DNA from: Lolium rigidum
Lineage: Eukaryota > Streptophyta > Magnoliopsida > Poales > Poaceae
Direction: 5' to 3'
DNA length: 64,000 bases
Assembly: GCF_022539505.1 (NCBI RefSeq)
Contig: NC_061512.1
Span: forward strand, 250,868,510 to 250,932,509
This document shows positions 23,353 through 33,672 of the stretch, piece by piece. The translations under genes and the position numbers were made by a program. Positions within the stretch are counted from its first letter, which is position 1. Each line of letters opens with the position of its first letter. The notes below the pieces were generated by a model. That model was not told where the DNA came from. It did not search any database and was given only the letters and a program-made list of their open reading frames with translations.

Positions 23353-25870
23353 GCATCCCCAAGCTTAGTTACGCTCGTCCCGAGCGAGTAAAACGATAAC
23401 AAAGATAATTTCTGAAGTGACATGCTATCATAACCTTGATCATACTATTTGTAAACATATGTAATGAATGCAGCGATCAAAACAATGGTAATGACATGAG
23501 TAAACAAATGAATCATAAAGAAAAGACTTTTCATGAATAATACTTCAAGACAAGCATAGATAAGTCTTGCATAAGAGTTAACTCATAAAGCAATAAATCA
23601 AAGTAAAGGTATTGAAGCAACACAAAGGAAGATTAAGTTTCAGCGGTTGCTTTCAACTTATAACATGTATATCTCATGGATATTGTCAACATAAAGTAAT
23701 ATAACAAGTGCAATATGCAAGTATGTAGGAATCAATGCGCAGTTCACACAAGTGTTTGCTTCTTAAGGTGGAGGGAGATAGGTGAACTGACTCAACAATA
23801 AAAGTAAAAGAAAGGTCCTTCAAAGAGGAAAGCATCGATTGCTATATTTGTGCTAGAGCTTTTATTTTGAAAACATGAAACAATTTTGTCAACGGTAGTA
23901 ATAAAGCATATGAGTTATGTAAATTATATCTTACAAGTTGCAAGCCTCATGCATAGTATACTAATAGTGCCCGCACCTTGTCCTACTTAGCTTGGACTAC
24001 CGGATCTTTGCAATGCCATGTTTCAACCAAGTGTCACAAAGGGGTACCTCCATGCCGCCTATACAAAGGTCTAAGGAGAAAGCTCGCATTTTGGATTTCT
24101 CGCTTTTGATTATTCTCAACTTAGACATCCATACCGGGACAACATGGACAACAGATAATGGACTCCTCTTTAATGCATAAGCATGTAGCAACAATTATTA
24201 TTCTCATATGAGATTGAGGATATATGTCCAAAACTGAAACTTCAACCATGATTCATGGCTTTAGTTAGCGGCCCAATGTTCTTCTCTAACAATTTGCATG
24301 CTCCAATCATTAAGGTGATAGATCCTTCAGACAAGACGGACATGCATAGAAACTCACATGATATTCAATAAAGAGTAATTGATGGCGTTCCCCAGAAGCA
24401 TGGTTATCGCACAACAAGCAACTTAATAAGAGATAAAGTGCATAAGTACATATTCAATACTACGATAGTTTTTAAGGCTATTTTGTCCCATGAGCTATAT
24501 ATTGCAAAGGTAAATGATGGAATTTTAAAGGTAGCACTCAAGCAATTTACTTTGGAATGGCGGAGAAATACCATGTAGTAGGTAGGTATGGTGGACACAA
24601 ATGGCATAGTGGTTGGCTCAAGGATTTTGGATGCATGAGAAGTAATCCCTCTCGATACAAGGTTTAGGCTAGCAAGGTTATTTGAAGCAAACTCAAGGAT
24701 GAAACGGTGCAGCAAAACTCACATAAAAGACATATTGTAAACATTATAAGACTCTACACGGTCTTCCTTGTTGTTCAAAACTCAATACTAGATATTATCT
24801 AGACCTTAGAGAGACCAAATATGCGAATCAAATTTAGCAAGCTCTATGTATTTCTTCATTAATGGGTGCAAAGCATATGATGCAAGAGCTTAAACATGAG
24901 CACAACAATTGCCAAGTATCACATTATCCAAGACATTTTAGAATTACTACATGTAGCATTTTCCAATTCCAACCATATAACAATTTAACGAAGAAGAAAC
25001 TTCGCCATGAACATTATGAGTAAAGCCTAAGGACATATTTGTCCATATGCAACAGCGGAGCGTGTCTCTCTCCCACAAAGTGAATGTTAGGATCCATTTT
25101 ATTCAAACAAAAACAAAAACAAAAACAAACCGACGCTCCAAGTAAAGAACACAAGATGTGACTGAATAAAAATATAGTTTCAGGGGAGGAACCTGATGAT
25201 GTTGTCGATGAAGAAGGGGATGCCTTGGGCATCCCCAAGCTTAGACGCTTGAGTCTTATTAAAATATGCAGGGATGAACCACGGGGGCATCCCCAAGCTT
25301 AGAGCTTTCACTCCTCTTGATCATAGTATATCATACTCCTCTCTTGACCCTTGAAAACTTCCTTCACACCAAACTTCAAGCAAACTCATTAGAGGGTTAG
25401 TGCATAATTAATAATTTACACATTCAGAGGTGACACAAACATTTTTTACACTTCTGGACATTGCATAAAGCTACTGGACATGAATGGATCAAAGAAATTC
25501 ATCCAACATAGCAAAAGAGGCAATGCGAAATAAAAGGCAGAATCTGTCAAAAACAGAACAGTCCGTAAAGACGAATTTTAAAATGGCACCAGACTTGCTC
25601 AAATGGAAAAACTCAAAACTAATGAAAGTTGCGTACATATCTGAGGATCACGCTCGTAAATTGGCAGATTTTTTCGAATTTTCTACAGAGACTTGTGCCC
25701 AGATTCGTGACAGACAGCAATGCTGTTTCTGCGCAGCGATCCCAAATATAACATCAACCTTGAAATAGAAACTTTACTTGGCACAAAAACATGATAAGGA
25801 GAGGTTGCTACAGTAGTAAACAACTTCCAAGACTCAATAAAACAAAAAATTGCTGTAGTAAAAACATGGG
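23353..25870. other. Non-coding interior of element 2 with polypurine tract
   Basis: The polypurine tract is 23353-23368 (minus, ending GGGGATGC next to the LTR). The same 16-mer recurs at 25229-25244 and 25287-25302. The rest is AT-rich spacer homologous to 5306-7700 of element 1. No RT or integrase motif is present. Confidence 0.75.
25484..25768 (+). other. Second copy of the 94-codon antisense ORF
   Basis: It has the same length and frame as 7305-7589 and keeps MRNKRQNLSKTEQ and RQQCCFCAAIP. It is antisense to the element. No domain is recognised, and coding status is uncertain. Confidence 0.3.
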
Positions 25871-25927
25871 TTGTCTCCCATAAGCGCTTTTCTTTAACGC
25901 CTTTCAGCTAGGCGCAGAAAGTGCAAA

Positions 25928-27414
25928 TCAAGTAACATCAAGAGTAGAAGCATCAACATCATAACTTGTTCTAATAATAGAATCAAAAGGCAACTTCATT
26001 CTCTTTCTAGGGAAGTGTTCCATACCTTTCTTGAGAGGAAATTGATACTTCCTCCGATCCGGAAAAAATGTCTTGCATGCATTTTTGCAAACACGCCCTC
26101 ACTCTTTGCTTTTATCAACCCACACTCCTTCTGCGTGTGCGTCTGCTGGCCTGCTAATTGCATGGTACGGACGGCGGGACTGGTCACATGCATGCTCAAC
26201 AGTACCACGCATGTGGATGACGGGAGCCAATCAAAATGATTAATTTAGAAGGGGTTAATTACAAAACGTGATTAGACTGTAGGTTCCGACATTTATTTAG
26301 GATCGGAGGGAGTATTTAATATTACCTTCCCCCATATCAATAACAGCACCAACGGTTCGAAGAAAAGGTCTTCCCAACACAATAGGACAAGATGCATTGC
26401 ATTCGATATCCAAGACAACAAAATCAACGGGGACAAGGTTATTGTTAACCGTAATGCGCACATTATCAATCCTCCCCAAAGGTTTCTTTTTAACATTATC
26501 GGCAAGATTAACATCCAAATAACAATTCTTCAATGGTGGCAAGTCAAGCATATCATAAATCTTTTTAGGCATAACAGAAATACTTGCACCAAGATCACAT
26601 AAAGCACTACATTCAAAGTCATTGAATTTCATTTTAATGATGGGCTCCCAACCATCTTCTAACTTTCTAGGAATAGAAGTTTCAAGTTTTAGTTTCTCTT
26701 CTCTAGCTTTTATGAGAGCATTTATAATATGTTTTGTAAAGGCTAAATTTATAGCACTAGCATTAGGACTTTTAGCAAGTTTTTGTAAGAACTTTATAAC
26801 TTCAGAGATGTGGCAATCATCAAAATCTAAATCATTATGAGCTACATCAATGGGATCATTGTTCCCAAGGTTGGAAAAAATTTCAGCAGTTTTATCACAA
26901 GCAGTTTCAGCAGTTTTAGCAATTTCGAGCGGTTTTGTACGCTTTGCACTAGGAGTAGAAACATTGCCAACACCAATTATTTTACCATTGATAGTAGGAG
27001 GTGCAGCAACATGTGAATCATTATCATTACTAATGGTGGTAATAGTCCAAACTTTAGCTACATTATTCTCTTTAGCTAGTTTTTCATTTTCTTCTCTATC
27101 CCACCTAGCACGCAATTCAGCCATTAATCTTATATTCTCATTAATTCTAACTTGGATGGCATTTGCTGTAGTAGTAATCTTATTATCAATATCATTATTA
27201 GGCATAACTTTCAATTTTAAAAGATTAACGTCGGAGGCAAGCCTATCAACTCTAGAAGCAATAATATCAATTTTATCAAGCTTTTCCTCAACAGATTTGT
27301 TAAAAGCAGTTTGTGTACTAATAAATTCTTTAAGCATAGCTTCAAGACCAGAGGGTACACTCCTATTATTGTTGTAAGAATTCCCATAAGAATTACCATA
27401 ACCATTACCATTAG
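25928..27414 (-). pseudogene. Aspartic protease part of Athila-like gag-pro
   Basis: The frame continues gag after a one-base shift at about 27415. It begins with a coiled-coil-like linker (EEKLDKIDIIASRVDRLASDV). The retroviral-type aspartic protease follows, with the active-site motif LCDLGASISVMP (about 26575-26600) and the later ILGRPFL flap/core motif. At 26313 the frame is interrupted by a Stowaway MITE after GNIKY. Beyond it (26046-25928) the reading resumes with FPLKKGMEHFPRK and ends at a TGA at 25930-25928. The protease would mature gag in the particle. Confidence 0.82.
26048..26312. mobile_element. Stowaway MITE (Tc1/mariner) inside the protease ORF
   Basis: This 265-bp element has terminal inverted repeats CTTCCTCCGATCC and GGATCGGAGGGAG, flanked by TA at 26046-26047 and 26313-26314. 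Removing it restores the protease frame, so it is the youngest layer of this nest. Confidence 0.9.
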
Positions 27415-28308
27415 CGAAGGATATGGCCTATAGTTATTACCAGAGTTGTTCCTATAAGCATTGTTGTTGAAATTATTATTTTTAATGAAATTCACATCAA
27501 CATTTTCTTCTTGAGCAACCAATGAAGCTAAAGGAACATTATTTGGATCAACATTAGATCTACCATTTACAAGCATAGACAAAATCACATCAATCTTATC
27601 ACTCAAGGAAGAGGTTTTTTCAACAGAATTTACCTTCTTACCTTGTGGAGCTCTTTCCGTGTGCCATTCAGAGTAATTTATCATCATATCATCAAGAAGT
27701 TTTGTAGCCGCCCCCAAAGTGATGGACATAAAGGTACCTCTAGCAGCTGAATCCAATAAATTCCACGAAGAAAAATTTAGTCCTGCATAGAAGGTTTGGA
27801 TGATCATCCAAGTAGTCGATCCATGGGTTGGGCAATTCTTTACCAAAGTTTTCATTCTCTCCCATGCTTGAGCAACATGTTCAGTATCTAATTGCTTAAA
27901 ATTCATTATGCTACTTCTCAAAGATATAATTTTAGCGGGAGGATAATATCTACCAATAAAAGCATCCTTACATTTAGTCCATGAATCAATACTATTCTTA
28001 GGCAAAGATAGCAACCAATCTTTAGCTCTTCCTCTTAATGAGAAAGGAAACACTTTCAATTTAATAATATCACCATCTACATCCTTATACTTTTGCATTT
28101 CACAAAGTTCAACAAAATTATTAAGATGGGCAGCAGCATCATCAGAACTAACACCAGAAAATTGATCTCTCATGACAAGATTTAGTAAAGCAGGTTTAAT
28201 TTCAAAGAATTCTGCTGTAGTAGCAGGTGGAGCAATAGGTGTGCATAGGAAATCATTATTATTTGCATTTGTGAAGTCACACAACTTAGTATTTTCAGGG
28301 GTATTCAT
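27415..28308 (-). CDS. Athila-like gag (capsid/nucleocapsid) ORF
   Basis: The start ATG at 28308 (MNTPENTKLCDFTNAN) lies about 225 bp after the primer binding site. The core matches the retrotransposon gag domain: FPFSLRGRAKDWLLSLP, then WTKCKDAFIGRYYP, FKQLDTEHVAQAWERMK and the C-terminal NNNAYRNNSGNNYRPYP low-complexity linker. No CCHC knuckle is seen. The frame shifts at 27415-27416, where plus-strand TTAGCGAAGG probably replaces TTAGCTGAAGG (CTG to CG), after which the protease follows. Gag would form the cytoplasmic particle that packages the element RNA. In fully sequenced relatives, gag and pro are one ORF. Confidence 0.85.
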
Positions 28309-28532
28309 TTTAGCAACGGTAAATAAAACAAACTAGATAAAGTAAATGCAAGTAACTAATTTTTTTGTGTTTTTGATATAGAGAGCAAGACAGTAAATAA
28401 AGTAAAACTAGCAACTATTTTTTTTGTGTTTTGTTTAGGTGCAGCAAACAAAGTAGTAAATAAAATAAAGCAAGACAAAAACAAAGTAAAGAGATTGAGA
28501 AGTGGAGACTCCCCTTGCAGCGTGTCTTGATC

Positions 28533-28550
28533 TCCCCGGCAACGGCGCCA
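28533..28550 (-). other. Primer binding site, tRNA-Asp type
   Basis: The minus strand reads TGGCGCCGTTGCCGGGGA, identical to that of element 1 and separated from the LTR by 10 bp. Confidence 0.88.
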
Positions 28551-28560
28551 GAAATTTGCT

Positions 28561-30155
28561 TGATGCGCGTAGATGTACACGTTCGTTGGGAACCCCAAGA
28601 GGAAGGTATGATGCGCACAGTGGCAAGTTTCCCTCGATAAGAAACCAAGGTTTAATCGAACCGAGTAGGAGTCAAGAAGCACGTTGAAGGTTGATGGTGG
28701 CGAAATGTGATGCGGCGCAACAACAGGGATTCCGGCGCCAACGTGGAACCTGCACAACACAACCCAAGTACTTTGCCCCAACGAAACGGTGAGGTTGTCA
28801 ATCTCACCGGCTTGCTGTAACAAAGGATTAACCGTATTGTGTGGAAGATGATTGTTTGCAAGAAAACGAGTAAAACAAGTATTGCAGTAGATTGTATACG
28901 ATGTAAAGAATAGGACCGGGGTCCACAGTTCACTAGAGGTGTCTCTCCCATAAGATAAAAGCATGTTGGGTGAACAAATTACAGTCGGGCAATTGACAAA
29001 TAGAGAAGGGCATAACAATGCATGTACATGATATGATAAATAAAGTGAGATTTAATCCGGGCATTACGACAAAGTACATAGACCGCCATCCAACTGCATC
29101 TATGCCTAAAAAGTCCACCTTCGAGTTATCATCCGAACCCCATTCGGTATTAAGTTGCAAAGCAACGAGACAATTGCATTAAGTATGGTGCGTAATGTAA
29201 TCGACAACTACATCCTTAGACATAGAATCAATGTTTTATCCCTAGTGGCAACAGCACATCACAACCTTAGAACTTTCGTCACTTGTCCCGTGTGTCAATG
29301 AAGGCATGAACCCACTATCGAGCATAAATACTCCCTCTTGGAGTTAAGAGCAAAAACTTGGCCAGAGCCTCTACTAATAACGGAGAGCATGCAAGATCAT
29401 AAACAACACATAAACAATAGATTGATAATCACCATAACATAGTATTTTCTATCCATCGGATCCCGACAAACACAACATATAGTATTACAGATAGATGATC
29501 TTGATCATGTTAGGCAGCTCACAAGATCCAACAATGAAGCACAATTAGGAGAAGACGACCATCTAGCTACTGCTATGGACCCATAGTCCGGGGGTGAACT
29601 ACTCACTCATCACTCCGGAGGCGACCATGGCGGTGTAGAGTCCTCCGGGAGATGAATCCCCTCTCCGGCAGGGTGCCGGAGGCGATCTCCTGAATCCCCG
29701 AGATGGGATTCGCGGCGGAGGCGTCTGCGGAAGGTTTTCCGTATCGTGTCTCTCGATGCGGGGTTTTCGCGACGGAGGCTATTTGTAGGCGGAAGGGCAG
29801 GTCAAGAGGCGGCACGAGGGCCCGAGTGACAGGGCCGCGCGGCCGGGGCCCGGGCCGCGCCGCCTGTCATCCGGCCACCTCGTGGCCCCACTTCGACTCT
29901 CCTTCGGTCTTCCGGAAGCTTCGTGCAAAAATAGGACCCCGGGCGTTGATTTCGTCCAATTCCGAGAATATTTCCTTACTAGGATTTCTGAAACCAAAAA
30001 CAGCGAGAAAACGACAAGCGGCTCTTCGGCATCTTGTTAATAGGTTAGTTCCAGAAAATGCGTAAATACGACATATAATGTGCATAAAACATGTAGGTAT
30101 CATCAATAAAGTAGCATGGAACATAAGAAATTATCGATACGTTGGAGACGTATCA
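28561..30155 (-). repeat. 5' LTR of element 2 (right)
   Basis: This 1595-bp LTR runs from TGATGCGCGTAG to GACGTATCA and is followed by TSD CCGAC at 30156-30160. It is the promoter LTR for the minus-strand transcript. Confidence 0.92.
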
Positions 30156-33100
30156 CCGACCACCATTGACCTCGCCGTCAAGCCCTGCGTGCTCCTGGTG
30201 AGCCACTAATCCTCCTAGCATGCATAGCCGCTCGATTGCGTCCCCTAGCTTCGCCGCATCGTTCACCCGCGAGCTCTGCCGCTCGGTCTCGCTGCCGGCC
30301 AAGCTCTGGCGACCATTTGGTGTCGGCGCCACCACCACTAGCATCCCCTCGCTGCCCTCGTTCCAACGCAACCGCGCACAGCCCCGCGGGAGACCGGCAA
30401 CGCCGACGACCATCGGCGACTGACCATCGGCCACCGTGAACCATGCCACGTCGGCGCCACCGTGGCGTGTGACATGGCCGTTGCCCCACTGGTCAGTGAG
30501 TAGGGGTAGGTTTAGTTGGGTGTATCTAGTAGATTTCGTTTTATCCAAATTCAATAATTATTGAAACTTTGCAAATTTATATAAAATTCATTATAACTTA
30601 GAAAAATATAAATGAGATATAAAAATTCTTATAAATATAAAATATATCCAATAAAAATATAATATGAAATTTTTATTTATAATAAAAATATAATTATTTA
30701 ATACTTATTATTTAAGCCTTTATTTCTTTATTTCTAAATTCAATTAAAATTCAATAATTAGGAAAAATTTCTAAATTTAGTAAAATCATTAAGTAAAATA
30801 AGAATACACTAAAACTCATTTTCCTTTACTAATAACTTGTTAAATTCTTATTAGGAGGATTTAAACCCTGATTAATAATCATCTTAATTATTAATTCTTT
30901 AAAAATAATAAAATGCCAAATCCAATATTATTTTATTTCAAAATTATTAATAACTTCAACTTTATAATGAAGTTATTAACCATAGAACTATATGGTAATT
31001 AGGAAACCCTAATTCCATATTAAATAAAGAACACAACCTCATAATTGTATGTGAAACCCAAAACCCTAAATTCAATTAGAAACCCTAGCTCCACTATAAC
31101 ATGTGAACCCTAAATTATCTCCAAACCTAAACCCAAGTTAACATGTGATCATGTTACTTCAATAGTAGTCATAGATCCATAAATAGTAGCTAAATTCTTA
31201 CCAAGTTCACATAAAATATAGGAACCCTATCACTAATAATTTAGCATCCTTTGTATGCATACTCATCAAACCAAGGTGATCAAATAGGAACAACCAAGTG
31301 TAAACCCTAGTTACTATCCTCCAAGACATCAACATTAGTTATCCATACTAAGCATCACACCATTGTGACGAGCCCTGATAACAACCATACCTACTATTTT
31401 GCATTACATAACCATGTTTCACTAAACCCTACTAGTGTTGGATACTTATGAACCATCCTATTTAGAAACCAACCATTCTTCACTTAGTGAATCCAAGAAT
31501 AAAACCTAGACAACCTCAACCCTAATTAAGATACTTCTTATTACTTAAGAAGTATGTTCTTCAAAAGTCATTCTTTTGAAGTAAATAAGGTGTAGCCATC
31601 AAACCAGCTTAATAAGATCTATAAACCCTAGCTAGCTATCACCAGCAAGATAAACCAACCTTGATAGCAACCATGTATAATTAATTGCTTAAGATGCCTA
31701 GGCTTAACTCAACCTTACAAGCTCTAGGTGTTGATGAATCCAACTTTGTTGTGATCCATCGATCTAATCCTTACTCTAGAACCCAATTAGAACCATAGTA
31801 AACCATAGGGCTCCACAACCCTAATTATCATACTTGTTCTTTATCAAAGAACATGTTCTTCAAAAGTTATTCTTTTGAAGTATTTATTAAGTAATCATCA
31901 ACCATGCGCTATAGGACTTAAAAAATTGACCACTGCTCATTACTTATTATACAACTACTATTCCTTGGTGTGTATGATTGTTATTATGCATTTTACCACT
32001 TCTTTATATTCTAAGACAACAAAACCCTAATAAGAACCTTGTTTGTAAATCACTCTAAAAGTGCAACACACCTTAAATCAATCATAACAACTCACTAATC
32101 CTAAATCATCAGGGTTAGGTCACGCTTAGAGCGATTGCATCTCATACTTATGCATTGTTGCATCCTTGCCAATCTTTTAAACATCGTCCTTACCGGACGA
32201 TGATGCTATTTCAGAATTTGGAGTTATTACGTATCAAAGACCTTGTCTGCATAATCTTGCAGTCAAGAAAGGCAAGTTCATCGCTTGCTCATGTCATTTG
32301 AGTATTTTTACCAAATTACTTGCAAAGTACTATACTTGTCACTCTTGCATGAAAAGCAAATTTTTTATTTTCATAACTATGAATATGACTATGTGGTGGG
32401 AAATGGAACCATGGTATGAGTTTGGGGGAGGTTCCATTGCAAGGGTTTATATCCATCTAGGATTATACAACAAATGTCGTCCAGTGATTCTTGTGCCGTA
32501 ATACCCGTGTTAACCATAAGATATGGAGTGGGACGGAGTAGTCAAGTGTGTTCTCTCCTCTCGTTCATCAACAGATGCGCTTACCGTAGACACTTGATCC
32601 AGTTAAGGACAAGCGGTAGGGTGGGGGTCCCAATAAAGTCCCCACGGTAATGCGGTCTATGATGGGTTGCATCTACCAGCGAAGGAATTTATGGTAGAAC
32701 CCTGAATTGTCGTCGGGGTCAGAGACTATCCAAAGGGGTATGCTCACCGGCGAGGACCCAGGGTCGGGGATTGCAATAAACGGTGGGTGTGCGAGGTCGC
32801 GGGAAAATGCATTTTTGACTAGGACCTTACTCCTGGCCTCACACCAAAGGAAGTGTGGATGAGCCTGCAGCTCGGTTGGCAACAAGGATAAGATCTCTTA
32901 TGGGTAAAGCAACACACCTCTGCAGAGTGTAATGAATCGTGACCTATCACTCCCTGTTCCGGGTTATGGAACTACGAACGCTGCCGGAAAGGAACTCCAT
33001 GAAGTTCTAGTAAACCGGTGAAGGCTGACAGACATAGTTCTTCTGAATAAAAACAACCTTTTGAAGAAATGATTATCAAAACCTGCATTGGTATTAGACT

Positions 33101-33667
33101 TTCTAGTCTAATGACGTATCTAGTGCATTAAACATCTCTTTCCTATAATGAACTTGTTGAGTACGCTCGTACTCATCCCACTCTTAAATCTCCTGCTTAG
33201 ATTTGGAGGCATCAAAGGAGGATCTACAGTGCAACTCAAAGACCGAGGAGTCAACAACTACTTCAAGGGACATGAACCTGTCAGAAGAGTCAAACACCAC
33301 ATCCAACAAAGATAATACCTAGATTAGCCATAGAAGGGAACTAGCTTCCTAAACCTTGCTCCTATTTAGCAAAGAATCTCTTCATAGCCTCTATAACTAG
33401 TCAAAACCTCTACATGTAGAGTTAGTGATAAGATTAGACTACGAGTCGTTCTTCTGGAGTTTATTTGCAGTTTTACCTCATTGTAAAGTAGGAGGCTGTG
33501 ATGATCTTATGTAACAGAGTCTGTATGTAATTCTATAGACATGCCTTGGATCCTCATATGTTTCTGTTGTACCACTCTGAGCGATGTAATACTAGTGGAA
33601 CGGTGTTTCATTGGTGTTATGTCAGACTTGCATACTAGACCATGAAGTGGTATGCCGGGTCACCACA
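30156..33667 (+). other. 3' part of the giant solo LTR
   Basis: It resumes with CCGACCACCATTGACC, a GC-rich leader (30160-30500) with minus and plus shadow ORFs only. Then comes AT-rich sequence, and a conserved final kilobase (32500-33667) ending CACCACA. Two similar hairpins, TTCAAAAG...CTTTTGAA, lie at about 31560-31580 and 31858-31877. No gene. Confidence 0.65.
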
Positions 33668-33672
33668 ATAGA
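33668..33672. repeat. Target site duplication ATAGA, right copy
   Basis: It directly follows the LTR terminal CACCACA and matches 18568-18572. Confidence 0.92.

Larger units (their letters stand above)
21752..30155 (-). mobile_element. Nested Athila-like LTR element 2 with gag-protease only
   Basis: This is an 8404-bp element on the minus strand with LTRs 21752-23352 and 28561-30155, a tRNA-Asp primer site at 28533-28550 and a perfect TSD CCGAC. It encodes gag and an aspartic protease (28308 down to 25928, interrupted by a Stowaway). Reverse transcriptase, RNase H and integrase are absent: after the protease the sequence goes straight into the non-coding spacer shared with element 1. It is therefore a gag-pro non-autonomous type. 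The first 350 bp of its 5' LTR match element 1, while the other LTR end differs (TGATGCGCGTAGATG against TGATGTCTACGTCCC). Confidence 0.93.
18573..33667 (+). mobile_element. Very long solo LTR, about 6.7 kb, interrupted by an Athila-like element
   Basis: The sequence begins TGTAATATCCTAGG and ends GGGTCACCACA (TG...CA), with a perfect 5-bp TSD. After removing the nested element and one of its TSDs (8409 bp), 6686 bp remain. No second copy of the terminal sequences is seen inside, so I read it as one LTR left by recombination. It has no coding frame. A TATA box at 21493-21500 is followed by a GC-rich CCCTAGCC leader, and the last kilobase resembles long-LTR Tat/LARD elements. An internal TATA 2.9 kb from the left end fits a giant U3. 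The family name (Sukkula-like) is an inference. Confidence 0.78.

Noticed and set aside
30153..30554. Minus-strand ORFs of 103-133 codons in the GC-rich leader of the solo LTR
   Set aside because: No domain; they span the TSD and overlap other open frames, as expected by chance in GC-rich DNA.
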